Shown here: positions 16,084-24,964 of the stretch, piece by piece
Layout of the letters: every line of letters starts with the position of its first letter
How positions within the stretch are numbered: the stretch's first letter is position 1
DNA from: a virus
Length of the DNA: 50,195 bases
Reading direction: 5' to 3' (one strand)
IMG/VR virus record: IMGVR_UViG_3300034072_000773
Location: 1 to 50,195 of that record
Position numbers and translations under genes: made by a program
The notes under the pieces: generated by a model
The model's input: the letters and a program-made list of their open reading frames with translations, nothing else
What the model was told of the DNA's origin: nothing
The model's database searches: none

Positions 16084-19000
16084 ATGCCGACAACGCCGAT
16101 TCTGGGGATCAATCAAGTCTCCGCCTCCCAGAACCAGAAAGAAGTCACCATCAACGACGCGATCCTCGCGTTGGAGGCGGCGACGAACGCGACCCTGTCG
16201 GTTTCGATGGACCCTGCCAACAGCTACTCGCTGTCGTCGGTGCAGGCATCGCGAAACATGGTCTTCCACGGGATCGAAGCGACCGAACCCTGTCAGCTTC
16301 GGTTCCCGAACGAGGTCAACGGTATCCCGTTCAATCGGACCTTCGTGGTTCGCAACACCTCCACGCAGCCTCTCACCGTCCAGTTCGCTTCCGGCACCGG
16401 TGACACCGTCGTCGTGCCAAACGGACAGGCGCGCTTGATCGCTGCCGTCAACGGTCAGGATATGATCGTCGCGGCCGAGCCGGAGGTGCCGGTTTCGTTC
16501 ATGAGCCTGAATGACTCGCCGGGAACCTACGCAGGCAACGCCGGCCGGGTGCTTGCGGTCAATCTCGAAGAGAACGCAATCGAGTTCGTCGATGTGTCGG
16601 TCTTCCCCTCCTACAGCGGGAACGCCAACAAATATCTGGTGCTCAACAGCACGGCGTCGGCGGTCGAATGGCGGACGCTGACGATGACGTTCGCCCAGCT
16701 TACCGATACGCCTTCCAATTTCGCAGGCATGTCAGGCAAGCTCGTCGCGGTCAACACCAGCGAAACCGGCGTCGAGTTCATCGACATCCCGCCGATCGAA
16801 GCCATGTCCCCGGTCTCGTCCACCCGCTGGCGCATCCGCACCGTCGAGGCGGGCGCGGAGTTGCAGGTCGGATGGGGCGAGATCGAAATGCTCGATGTGG
16901 ACGGCTTCAACCGCGTCGCATCGGGCGTGGTCACGGCGTCGTCGTTCGACACCGGGCGAGAAGCTACCTACGCTTTCGACGGCCTGACCAGCGAAGGTAA
17001 TGGCTGGCTCTCGGTCGAGGGCGACCTGATCGGATCGTGGATCGAATATGAGTTCCCGACCGCTCAGTCGATCCGCAACATCCGCCTCTATCCCATCAAT
17101 GGCTTCCCCGAGTTCAGCCCGGCGCAGTTTATCATCGAAGCCGCTTCGGGCATCGAATGGGTTGACCTAGGTCAGCGCGAGGCGGTCGCATGGGAAAGCG
17201 GCGTCTCACAGACATTCTCAGTTAACGGTATAGCGCTTGAAACTATCGAGGAAGCTCCCTCGGGTGGGGGCACCTATGCGCGCCGTAACGGTAGCTGGGA
17301 AGAGATCAGCGAAGTCGTCCGAGACACGATCGGGGCTGCTCTGCGTGCTGGGTCGAACGTCTCGATCGGGGTGAACGACGCGGCCGATACCATCACGATC
17401 AGCGCGACCAACACGACCGACCCGGAAGTCGTTCGCGACACGATGGCGGCTGCGCTCGTGGCCGGCGCGAACACCCAGCTTGTGGTGGACGACAACGCCA
17501 ACACGATCACCATCAATTCGATCACGCCGGGCAGCACTGCTGACCCGGAGTTCATCCGCGACACGATCGGGGCCGCGCTGGTCGCCGGGACCAACATCGC
17601 GATCACGGTCAACGATTCCAACGACACGATCACGATCCACTCGACCGGCACGTCGGATGGCGAGTTCATCCGCGACACCATCGGCACCGCTCTCCGTTCG
17701 GGCAGTGGAGCTTCGATCGTGGTCAACGATGGTGCGGACACCATCACGATCTCGGCCGACCCGGAGTTCATCCGCGACACCATAGGCGACGCGGTGCGGA
17801 GTGGCACCGGCGTCGCCGTCACCGTGGACGACGCCGCCAACACCATCACCTTCGCGGCCGACCCGGAATATATACGTGACACGATTGGCACCGCCCTTGT
17901 CGCCGGCACCGGCACGACCGTCACGGTCAATGACGCAGGCAACACCATCGCCGTCAATTCCGACCCGGAATTCATCCGGGACACGGTAGGCGAGGCGCTG
18001 GTCGCAGGCATCGGCATCGCGATCGCGGTTGACGACGACAACAACCAGATCACCATCACGGCGACGAGCAGCGGCGGCGACGGCGGCTTCGACGCCGAGA
18101 GCGTGCGCGACACGATCGCTGCCGCCTTGGTGGCCGGCAATGGTATCCAGATCGCCGCGAACGACGCGGCCGATACCATCACTGTCACGGCGGACGCGGA
18201 ATATATCCGCGACACGATCGGTGCCACGATGGTCGCCGGGGCCAATGTCACCATCAGCGTCAACGACGCGGCCAACACCATCACGATCGCGGCGGCGGCT
18301 TACGATTCCGAAGTCGTCCGAGACCTGATCGGCGCGACGTTGGTTGCCGGCACGGGCGTGACCATCGACGTGAACGACGCCGGCAATACGGTGACGATCT
18401 CGTCGGCGGGTATCGATCTGGAAACCGTGCGTGATGCGATTGGCACCACGCTCGTTGCGGGTGATGGTGTGACCATCGACGTGAACGACGCCGCAAACAC
18501 GGTGACGATCTCGGCGACCGGCACCGGCGGCACGACGGACTCGGAGTTCATCCGCGATACGATCGGAGCCGCACTGGTTGCTGGCACCGGCACCACCGTC
18601 ACGGTTGACGACGATGCCAACACCATCAAGATCAACGCGACGTTCGGCGCGGAAGAAGCACTTGACCTGATCGGCGCATCGCTCGTGGGTGGGCCTTATG
18701 TCACCGTCACGCCAGACGACGCCGCGAACTCAATTCAGATCGACGTGACTCCCGACCCGGAAGCGGTGCGCGATACCGTGGCGGCGGCACTGGTGGCCGG
18801 GCAAGGCATCGAAATCGTCCACAACGATTTCATGAACTCGATCACCATCACCAACCTCGGCCTCGGCACGCAGGACGCGGAGACCATCCGCGACGTGATG
18901 ATGGCGGCCTTCCGCCCTCGAAACGGCGTTCTCATCTCGGAAGATGACAACAACAACCTGATCTATGTCGAGAGCGACCCGGAATTTATTCGGGACACGA

Positions 19001-19674
19001 TCGGCGCAGCCATGCGGTCGGGCACGGGGATCGCGGTAACACCGGACGATAACGCGAACACGATCACCGTGGCTCTGGATACAGAGACGCTGATCGACGC
19101 GGTTGCGGCTTCTGTATCCGGGACTTCGGGCGCAGTCGTCAATTATGACGACCCGAACAACGTCATCAATTTCACGGTGGACCCGGAGTTCATCCGTGAC
19201 ACGATCGGGGCGACTCTTGTTGCAGGGGCTGGCGTCGGCATCGGCGTCAACGACGCGGCCAATACGATCACCATCTCGGCAACCGGATCGGCCACGATCC
19301 CGTTCATCTATGCGCCTTCCCTCTTCTACCCCGGCGCGATGACATCGGCGGCTGTGGTGATGCTCCGCCACGCCTTTGTGACCGAAGCGCAGCTACCGGC
19401 AAATTGCGCGGGAGCAAAAGGTGGTCGATCCGCTGCGCCTACAAATACATCGGTGTATAAGGTGCAAAGGGCATTGTCTGCCACTCCAACTGTGTTCGTG
19501 GACATCGGCTCGATCACCTTCACCGCCGGTTCGATTACCCCGACCTTCGCTACCGCAGGAGGGAGCGATTACACGTTTGCGGCAGGGGATATTCTTCAAG
19601 TCCTCAGCCCCGACGTTCCTGATCCTACCCTTACCGACGTTTATCTCACCTTTCTTCTCAATAGGATTTCTTAA
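16084..19674 (+). CDS. Tail fibre 1 with 18 tandem repeats
   Basis: A 1196-residue fibre. I chose ATG 16084 over an upstream in-frame ATG at 16057 because GAGGA sits five bases before it and the paralogue at 22584 starts in the same context. Residues 1-130 are a conserved attachment region with Q-N-Q-K-E-V-T-I-N-D-A-I-L-A-L-E-A, resembling the DUF2793 anchor. Residues about 245-400 are discoidin-like (F-D-G...G-W...I-E-Y-E-F). Residues about 409-1072 are 18 repeats of D-P-E-F-I-R-D-T-I-G-A-A-L-V-A-G then V-N-D-A-A-N-T-I-T-I. The last ~120 residues are a distinct tip, the likely receptor-binding end. Confidence 0.85.
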   Translation: MPTTPILGINQVSASQNQKEVTINDAILALEAATNATLSVSMDPANSYSLSSVQASRNMVFHGIEATEPCQLRFPNEVNGIPFNRTFVVRNTSTQPLTVQFASGTGDTVVVPNGQARLIAAVNGQDMIVAAEPEVPVSFMSLNDSPGTYAGNAGRVLAVNLEENAIEFVDVSVFPSYSGNANKYLVLNSTASAVEWRTLTMTFAQLTDTPSNFAGMSGKLVAVNTSETGVEFIDIPPIEAMSPVSSTRWRIRTVEAGAELQVGWGEIEMLDVDGFNRVASGVVTASSFDTGREATYAFDGLTSEGNGWLSVEGDLIGSWIEYEFPTAQSIRNIRLYPINGFPEFSPAQFIIEAASGIEWVDLGQREAVAWESGVSQTFSVNGIALETIEEAPSGGGTYARRNGSWEEISEVVRDTIGAALRAGSNVSIGVNDAADTITISATNTTDPEVVRDTMAAALVAGANTQLVVDDNANTITINSITPGSTADPEFIRDTIGAALVAGTNIAITVNDSNDTITIHSTGTSDGEFIRDTIGTALRSGSGASIVVNDGADTITISADPEFIRDTIGDAVRSGTGVAVTVDDAANTITFAADPEYIRDTIGTALVAGTGTTVTVNDAGNTIAVNSDPEFIRDTVGEALVAGIGIAIAVDDDNNQITITATSSGGDGGFDAESVRDTIAAALVAGNGIQIAANDAADTITVTADAEYIRDTIGATMVAGANVTISVNDAANTITIAAAAYDSEVVRDLIGATLVAGTGVTIDVNDAGNTVTISSAGIDLETVRDAIGTTLVAGDGVTIDVNDAANTVTISATGTGGTTDSEFIRDTIGAALVAGTGTTVTVDDDANTIKINATFGAEEALDLIGASLVGGPYVTVTPDDAANSIQIDVTPDPEAVRDTVAAALVAGQGIEIVHNDFMNSITITNLGLGTQDAETIRDVMMAAFRPRNGVLISEDDNNNLIYVESDPEFIRDTIGAAMRSGTGIAVTPDDNANTITVALDTETLIDAVAASVSGTSGAVVNYDDPNNVINFTVDPEFIRDTIGATLVAGAGVGIGVNDAANTITISATGSATIPFIYAPSLFYPGAMTSAAVVMLRHAFVTEAQLPANCAGAKGGRSAAPTNTSVYKVQRALSATPTVFVDIGSITFTAGSITPTFATAGGSDYTFAAGDILQVLSPDVPDPTLTDVYLTFLLNRIS
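17308..19300 (+). repeat. 18 degenerate repeats of ~37 codons in fibre 1
   Basis: Eighteen units of 34-43 codons each start with a D/S-x-E-x-x-R-D-T-I-G-like helix and end with a D-D/N-x-N-T-I-T-I strand. At DNA level the units share cores such as GAGTTCATCCGCGACAC and AACACCATCACGATC. Units 13, 15 and 17 are the most degenerate. The pattern should fold as a long trimeric stalk, and the near-identical DNA cores make unit gain or loss by recombination likely. Confidence 0.9.
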
Positions 19675-19675
19675 C

Positions 19676-20743
19676 ATGGCAGTTCGCCTGTATCGATACG
19701 ACGATGAATCGGCTCCCACCCTCAACGGTCAGGCCGGCTCGCTCACCAAACTTCTCGACGCCGTTCTGGTGAACGGCTACGGCACCAAGCCCGGCGCTGG
19801 GTGGTCCATCTCCCAGACCGCCACCAATAAGCGCGCATACCAGCAAGGCACCGGAGGCAATCACCCGGTTGGCATCCACATGTATATCGACGATGCTGCA
19901 CCGGGCGGTGGCGGTGCGCGGGAAGCGCGTGTCTGTGGGTTCGAAACGATGTCTGCGGCGACGCCGGTAGGGACCGGGCAGTTCCCAACCCCTTCGCAGT
20001 CCACGATCGGTTTTGGTGCGCTTGTTATCCGTAAGTCGTCGGACACGAACGCCACCGCCCGCAAGTGGTATGCCGTCGCAGATGCGTGGACGGTGTATCT
20101 CTTCATCGAGCCGGGGAACAATGGCAGCTATAGCCTCCCGCTAGGTTATGCGTTCATGTTTGGTGACTTCCAGTCCTTCAAGGAAGGCGATGCTTACGCG
20201 CAGATCATCGTCGCACGCTCGCTCGAAAATACCGATACGGCAAGCGGTGAGAATTTCTCCATGTTCCCGAACGGGCGGATGGAATACACGGTCAACGGCA
20301 ACATTCCCGGTCACTTTGTTAGTCGGCACTGGAACCAGCTTGCGTCGTCCCAGCGCGCCGGTAAGATGGCCACGAGCTTCTGCGGCGATTACGCTATGTG
20401 GGCAGGCAACGATACCGTGGGCGGTGACGGTAACGAAGGATATTGGGGACCGGGTTCGGCTGAGCGTCAGCGTTACTTCTTCCCCTACCCGAACCCGGTG
20501 GACGGGGCGCTGTGGATGTCGCCGGTCTATATCAACCAGCAGGGGATGCGTGGTTATTTCAAGGGACTGTGGTTCCCTCAACACCACGCGCCGCTGAACC
20601 CCGGTGATACGTTCACCGCCGCCACGGGCAATCTGGCAGGCAAGAGCTTCCTCGCAGCCAGTAGCTGTATGCGGTGGACCGACAGCAACTGGTGGGTGAA
20701 CACGCAGTTCTTCATCGAATATTCGGATACTTGGCCCGCATGA
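19676..20743 (+). CDS. Virion structural protein, fibre-associated family
   Basis: A 355-residue protein starting at ATG 19676, with AGGA 10 bases upstream; the upstream reading frame is only an overlap with fibre 1. It has the pattern of a widespread phage structural family: V-R-L-Y-R-Y-D-D-E-S-A-P-T-L-N-G then L-L-D-A-V-L-V-N-G-Y-G, D-A-A-P-G-G-G-G-A-R-E-A-R-x-x-G-F-E-T-M and F-x-F-G-D-F-x-S-F-K-E-G-D-A. That family lies near tail fibre genes, but its exact function is not known to me. It overlaps the next gene by ATGA. Confidence 0.7.
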   Translation: MAVRLYRYDDESAPTLNGQAGSLTKLLDAVLVNGYGTKPGAGWSISQTATNKRAYQQGTGGNHPVGIHMYIDDAAPGGGGAREARVCGFETMSAATPVGTGQFPTPSQSTIGFGALVIRKSSDTNATARKWYAVADAWTVYLFIEPGNNGSYSLPLGYAFMFGDFQSFKEGDAYAQIIVARSLENTDTASGENFSMFPNGRMEYTVNGNIPGHFVSRHWNQLASSQRAGKMATSFCGDYAMWAGNDTVGGDGNEGYWGPGSAERQRYFFPYPNPVDGALWMSPVYINQQGMRGYFKGLWFPQHHAPLNPGDTFTAATGNLAGKSFLAASSCMRWTDSNWWVNTQFFIEYSDTWPA

Positions 20744-22323
20744 CCGTAGCAACTTTCTTCGACAACTACCGCGCCGACGCGGACATCCGTTACTCAGGAA
20801 GTGGGGACTTGGTCCCCACTCTCCGAGGAACACGGTGGGCTGTGATTAGCTCACCCAACACCTTTGTCGTTTTCCCAAACGGCACGCAGGTCGGCGATCT
20901 TGTCGTATTCGTCGCAAGCTCGCCATGGGATTTCAACGGGACCAATTCCGGCCTCGACGGCATCCGAACGGAGATCGAGTATATCAACGGCGGCGGCACT
21001 CCGGTCTCCGGCTGGTTGTTCTATTTGACCGCGAGCGAAGCTATGATCACGGCGGGCGGCGTGACTTTGAACGCCCCTTCCGCACCAAGCGGCCTGATCG
21101 TCGTTGCTTCCTTCGACGGCTCGGAAAACCTTTCGGTCAGTAAGGTGCAATCCGCGCGCCCTACCGGGGCTACGCTGGTGAACAGCTTGAGCCTCGGAGG
21201 TGCAAACCAAAGCGATTATTTCATCGTCTTCGGTGCCGTGGAAACCAACACGACCGTTGACCTTGGTATAGTCTCGCCTACCTACACCTACAACTCCTCT
21301 GCTTTCAGCGGCGCGGCAGCAGTCTTTACACCCAGCACGCGCACCGCAGGGACGGCGATCACCTACGGGGCATCTCCGGGCGGGAGCTACAATTGCGCCG
21401 TCAGAATCAGCCGCTCTCCGGTTGGCTCAGGGCTGAGCGCGGCCAGCGTTGCACAGGCGACGGGGTGTGTCAGCCGGCGCTTCATCTCCGGCCCGGTCTA
21501 TTTCGAAGTGACGGTGGACACGCTCGTCGGAAACATGGGTCCGGGGATCGCGTCCATGGATCACAACTACAACAACCTGCTGGGGTCCGACCGGAACTCC
21601 TTCTTCTACCAGCAGAATGGGCAGGTCCGCATCAACAATGCCACGCTCGCTACTCTGGCCGCCTTTGCTCAAGGGGACCGGATCGACGTGGCTTACCACC
21701 CCGGTAGCCGACACGTCTGGTTCCGAGTCAATGGAGGTAGCTGGAACAACGACGGGACGGCGAACCCAGCCACTGACACAGGCTATATCGATGTCAACCC
21801 GACCGGGCTACTCGTGACCGGGCCGGTTTTCTGGCCTAACCAATCTACCCCTGCCGTCAGCTTCTCCGCCGCCGGTGGCTCGATGACAGCAAACTTCGCA
21901 GCCGCAGACTTCGTGGGCACTCCGCCGGCTGGCTTCTACTCCATTGAAGAAACTGTCGTGGGAGCAGTCCACAACACCGATAGGATGAGCCACATGGTGT
22001 TTGGATCGGCGACGGCATTCCCCAGCGACTGGCACTGCACCGCGACCGAGAAGGCGCAGGACAACCACACCGCCGCCATCACCATACCCGCTGGTCCGGT
22101 GAAAGTCATCGCCGGTAAGGTCATGGAAGATAGTGTCGGCGTCGAAGGCAGGAAGGTCCGGCTCTACAACAAGCGCACCGGTGATTATGTCGGCACTGCG
22201 ACGACGGACGCATCGGGGAATTACCTCATCCCCGCGCAGGAACCCGACGCACCTCACTTCGTCGTCGCCTTCGACGATCCTGAGTATAACGCCAAGGTGT
22301 TCGACAATGTGATCCCCGGCTGA
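20740..22323 (+). CDS. Tail protein with SPRY domain and carboxypeptidase-regulatory-like end
   Basis: A 527-residue protein; the start at 20740 (ATGA overlap) is preferred to an in-frame ATG 66 bases upstream that lies within the previous gene. Residues about 240-405 read as a SPRY/B30.2 domain: G-P-V-Y-F-E-V-T-V, G-I-A-S, G-S-D-R-N-S-F-F-Y, G-D-R-I-D-V-A-Y and V-W-F-R-V-N-G-G-S-W. The last ~75 residues, with V-I-A-G-K-V then G-R-K-V-R-L-Y-N and T-T-D-A-S-G-N-Y, fit a carboxypeptidase-regulatory-like (Ig-like) fold. Both are common in phage fibre and baseplate proteins that bind surface ligands. It overlaps the following 55-residue gene by TGATG. Confidence 0.75.
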   Translation: MTVATFFDNYRADADIRYSGSGDLVPTLRGTRWAVISSPNTFVVFPNGTQVGDLVVFVASSPWDFNGTNSGLDGIRTEIEYINGGGTPVSGWLFYLTASEAMITAGGVTLNAPSAPSGLIVVASFDGSENLSVSKVQSARPTGATLVNSLSLGGANQSDYFIVFGAVETNTTVDLGIVSPTYTYNSSAFSGAAAVFTPSTRTAGTAITYGASPGGSYNCAVRISRSPVGSGLSAASVAQATGCVSRRFISGPVYFEVTVDTLVGNMGPGIASMDHNYNNLLGSDRNSFFYQQNGQVRINNATLATLAAFAQGDRIDVAYHPGSRHVWFRVNGGSWNNDGTANPATDTGYIDVNPTGLLVTGPVFWPNQSTPAVSFSAAGGSMTANFAAADFVGTPPAGFYSIEETVVGAVHNTDRMSHMVFGSATAFPSDWHCTATEKAQDNHTAAITIPAGPVKVIAGKVMEDSVGVEGRKVRLYNKRTGDYVGTATTDASGNYLIPAQEPDAPHFVVAFDDPEYNAKVFDNVIPG

Positions 22324-22490
22324 TGGCTTACGATCCGCCGGAAACCCCGAACATCATCTTCAACTTCACGACGACGCCTTACATCCCGCCGGAAACGCCG
22401 GATGTAAACTTCGAGATGACGACCGAAGATGACACCGGCGGCGGGCCGTCCTTCGACCCCCGCCGGGTCCAGTTCTTCATCATCACCTGA
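22323..22490 (+). CDS. Small tail-region protein with duplicated P-P-E-T-P motif
   Basis: A 55-residue protein starting in a TGATG overlap. It contains two copies of one motif: Y-D-P-P-E-T-P-N-I-I-F-N-F-T-T and Y-I-P-P-E-T-P-D-V-N-F-E-M-T-T. Similar Y-x-P-P...V-x-F repeats occur in larger phage tail proteins, so this may be a small baseplate or fibre accessory protein. Coupling to the SPRY gene and the clear internal duplication support it as real. I know no defined function. Confidence 0.65.
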   Translation: MAYDPPETPNIIFNFTTTPYIPPETPDVNFEMTTEDDTGGGPSFDPRRVQFFIIT

Positions 22491-22497
22491 CGAGGCA

Positions 22498-22523
22498 GGA
22501 GGCGCGACTCAGTCCGCGCCTCC
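22498..22523 (+). terminator. GC-rich hairpin after the fibre operon, possible terminator
   Basis: GGAGGCGCG-ACTCAGTC-CGCGCCTCC forms a perfect 9-bp stem eight bases after the stop of the 55-residue gene. No run of T follows, so it is not a classical intrinsic terminator. Its last bases are the first bases of promoter site P5, a layout that would separate two transcripts. Confidence 0.5.
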
Positions 22524-22563
22524 GACATTCTGACTTGACATTCACCGACAGTTTCAATAGACT
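22521..22563 (+). promoter_or_regulatory. Tandem promoter motif P5 before fibre 2
   Basis: TCCGACATTCTGACTTGACA (22521-22540) matches 18 of 19 motif positions. A second unit, ACCGACAGTTTCAATAGACT (22544-22563), follows at the same 23-bp step as in P3, and TAGACT again lies 17 bp after TTGACA. The predicted start would be near 22570, leaving room for GAGGA at 22575 and ATG at 22584. Confidence 0.75.
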
Positions 22564-22583
22564 ATCGGCCAATCGAGGATACT

Positions 22584-24107
22584 ATGCCGACCACGCCGAT
22601 TCTGGGTATCACCCAAGTCTCCATCGCCCAAAATCAGAAAGAAGTGACCATCAACGACGCGATCCTCGCGTTGGAGGCGGCGACGAATGCCGTCCTGTCG
22701 GTCTCGATGGCGACGGGTAACGCCTACACCCTGTCAGCGGCTCAGGCGACCCGCAACATGATCTTCAAAACGACGACGGCCTCAGCCGCCTGCGAACTTC
22801 GTTTCCCGGCCGAGGTCAACGGCCTTCCCCTCAACCGCTGCATCGTGGTCCGAAACGAGTCCGGCTTCGCCCTCACGGTCAAATTCGGAACAGGCACCGG
22901 CGGCGCTGTGGTCGTCCCCAACAACCAGTCGCGCCTGATCTTCGCCAGTAACGGCACCGATATGTTCATCGGTGCGGAAGCCTCGACCACCCTCTCCTTC
23001 ATGGCGTTGGGCGACACGCCCGGCAGCTATGCCGGCATGGCGGGGAAGCTGCTCGCCGCAAACACCGCCGAGAACGCGCTGGTGTTCATCGACGCCCCGG
23101 TGTTCCCGGCATATGCCGACAAGGCCGGTCAGTTTCTGGTGGTCAACGCCACCGAGAACGGAGTGGAGTGGACCACCCCGCTCTTCGCAACCGTGTTCAC
23201 CGAACTGGACGACGCACCGGGAACCTTCGCCGGATCAGGCGGTAAGCTGGTCGCGGTCAATGGTGACGAAGACGCTCTCGAATTCATCGACCCGCCGGCC
23301 GCCGAGGTGGTCACCTACGCATCCTCGACCCGCTGGCGCGTCCGCACGATCGTGGGCGGCACCGAAACCAAGATCGGCTGGGGCGAGATCGCCTTCCGCG
23401 ACGTGGACGGCATCAACCTGATCGGGACCGGCGTCGCTTCCTCGTCTAGCTACGACACCGGCCGGGAGCCAGCCTATGCGTTCGACGGCGACACGGCCGA
23501 GGGAATGGGGTGGTATTCCGAGGAAGGCAACGTAGCTGACTCGTGGATCGAATATACATTCGATGATCCCGAGGTGGTCCGCTCCGTCCGCCTGTGGCCG
23601 ATCAATGGCTTCCCCGGTTTCTCCCCGACGCAGTTCATCATCGAAGCCTATGTCGATGGCGGCTGGATCGCGCTGGGGCAGCGGACGGCCGAGTGGGATG
23701 TCGCCGGTGACCCTACGACCTTCACGGTCAACGGCCTGTCCGTCCCCTCCCTGACCTCCTACCCCTACCAGATCAATCTCTCGGACATGGTCACGGACCT
23801 GACGACCGGAGACGGCAAGGCGGCGTGGGTTGTTCCCTATGACTGCACGCTGGTGGAGGTCTTCACGGCGCTCGCCGGGGCGGTGTCGTCCGTGGGCGCG
23901 GTCACTGTCGCTGCCCGGCTGGGCGGCGTCGATCTCTTCACCACCAATCCGTCGATCGACGCCACCGAAACCACCAACCTCACCGGGACGCTCGCCGCGC
24001 TCGGCACGACCGCCCTGACCAAGGGCGACATCATCCTGTTCGACATCGACGCCGCCGGCACGGGAGCCAAGGGCTTGATCGCCACGGTCAAGGTCATCCC
24101 GGCCTAA
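22584..24107 (+). CDS. Tail fibre 2, paralogue of fibre 1 with a different tip
   Basis: A 507-residue protein with the same start context (GAGGATA-TATG) and the same N-terminal layout as fibre 1: the Q-N-Q-K-E-V-T-I-N-D-A-I-L-A-L-E-A anchor, two beta segments with G-T-x-A-G-x-x-G-K-L-V-A-V-N, and a discoidin-like domain near residues 245-390. It lacks the repeat stalk completely. The last ~110 residues are a new beta-rich tip (L-T-T-G-D-G-K-A-A-W-V-V-P-Y) resembling small receptor-binding tips in other phages. This looks like duplication of a fibre base followed by acquisition of a new tip, giving two fibres on one virion, or a short and a long one. Confidence 0.8.
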   Translation: MPTTPILGITQVSIAQNQKEVTINDAILALEAATNAVLSVSMATGNAYTLSAAQATRNMIFKTTTASAACELRFPAEVNGLPLNRCIVVRNESGFALTVKFGTGTGGAVVVPNNQSRLIFASNGTDMFIGAEASTTLSFMALGDTPGSYAGMAGKLLAANTAENALVFIDAPVFPAYADKAGQFLVVNATENGVEWTTPLFATVFTELDDAPGTFAGSGGKLVAVNGDEDALEFIDPPAAEVVTYASSTRWRVRTIVGGTETKIGWGEIAFRDVDGINLIGTGVASSSSYDTGREPAYAFDGDTAEGMGWYSEEGNVADSWIEYTFDDPEVVRSVRLWPINGFPGFSPTQFIIEAYVDGGWIALGQRTAEWDVAGDPTTFTVNGLSVPSLTSYPYQINLSDMVTDLTTGDGKAAWVVPYDCTLVEVFTALAGAVSSVGAVTVAARLGGVDLFTTNPSIDATETTNLTGTLAALGTTALTKGDIILFDIDAAGTGAKGLIATVKVIPA

Positions 24108-24121
24108 CACAAGGAAAATCA

Positions 24122-24961
24122 ATGAAAGTTGTCAACCACCTCCTCGAAGGGGTTGAAGTCGTGCGTTCGCCAAACGTCTCCGGCTTCATGACTCCGACCG
24201 GGGCGATCATGCACTACACCGCCGGCTACACGGCGGACAGCGCCATCAAGACCCTGTGCAACCCAGCGGCCAAGGTGTCGGCGCATCTGGTCATCGACAC
24301 CGATGGCACGATCACCCAGCTTGTCCCGTTCAACCGCATCGCATGGCACGCCGGGCCGTCGAAGCTGGCCGGCCGCTCCGGGTGCAACAATTTCACCATC
24401 GGCTTCGAGTTCGTCAATCCGGGTTATTTCCGCATCAGCAAGGACGGCAAGACCATCATGGATTGGGAAGGCAAGAGCGCCGTCCCGGCCGCGCGCCTCG
24501 CCTTGTATGACCTGTCGGTCAGGGCCGCCAACAAAAAGATCGGCGGAGGCACCTTCATCTGGCCGGGCTACACTGACGCCCAGATCGAAGCCGGCCTCGC
24601 CGCGTTGGTGGCCATCAAGGAAGCCTACGGTCTCACGCTCATCGCCGGCCACGAAGATGTGGACACCCGACAGTGGAAGACCGACCCCGGCCCGGCCTTC
24701 CCGATGGGACGCTTCAAGGCGGTCATCAACGCTGCCTCGGACGATCGCTCGGATGGCGCAAAGCCGGCCGTCAGCCGCTTCCTCGTGAACGTCCCCAAGC
24801 TCAACGTCCGCCAGTCCCCGCGCTCGGACGCCATGGTCTTGGCAGTGCTGAGCGGCGGCTCGGAGGTGGTCGTGATCGAGGACTTGGGCGTGTGGAGCCT
24901 CGTGGAATACGCGCCGGGCCAGCAGGGCTACCTCTCCGACCAGTATCTCAAGAAGGGGTAA
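24122..24961 (+). CDS. Endolysin: N-acetylmuramoyl-L-alanine amidase with SH3 domain
   Basis: A 279-residue endolysin. Residues ~20-200 are an Amidase_2 domain, which cuts the bond between muramic acid and L-alanine. Likely zinc ligands are His31 (M-H-Y-T-A-G), His177 (G-H-E-D-V) and Asp188 (T-D-P-G-P). The last ~60 residues (L-N-V-R-Q-S-P-R-S-D then G-Y-L-S-D-Q-Y-L) form a bacterial SH3-type wall-binding domain. No signal peptide is visible, so release would need a holin. It is followed after three bases by the spanin genes, forming the lysis cassette. Confidence 0.92.
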   Translation: MKVVNHLLEGVEVVRSPNVSGFMTPTGAIMHYTAGYTADSAIKTLCNPAAKVSAHLVIDTDGTITQLVPFNRIAWHAGPSKLAGRSGCNNFTIGFEFVNPGYFRISKDGKTIMDWEGKSAVPAARLALYDLSVRAANKKIGGGTFIWPGYTDAQIEAGLAALVAIKEAYGLTLIAGHEDVDTRQWKTDPGPAFPMGRFKAVINAASDDRSDGAKPAVSRFLVNVPKLNVRQSPRSDAMVLAVLSGGSEVVVIEDLGVWSLVEYAPGQQGYLSDQYLKKG

Positions 24962-24964
24962 TCC

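Noticed and set aside
17274-18284. 336-codon - strand frame over the fibre repeats
   Set aside because: It simply reflects the repeat array in reverse; the repeat residues make sense only on the + strand.
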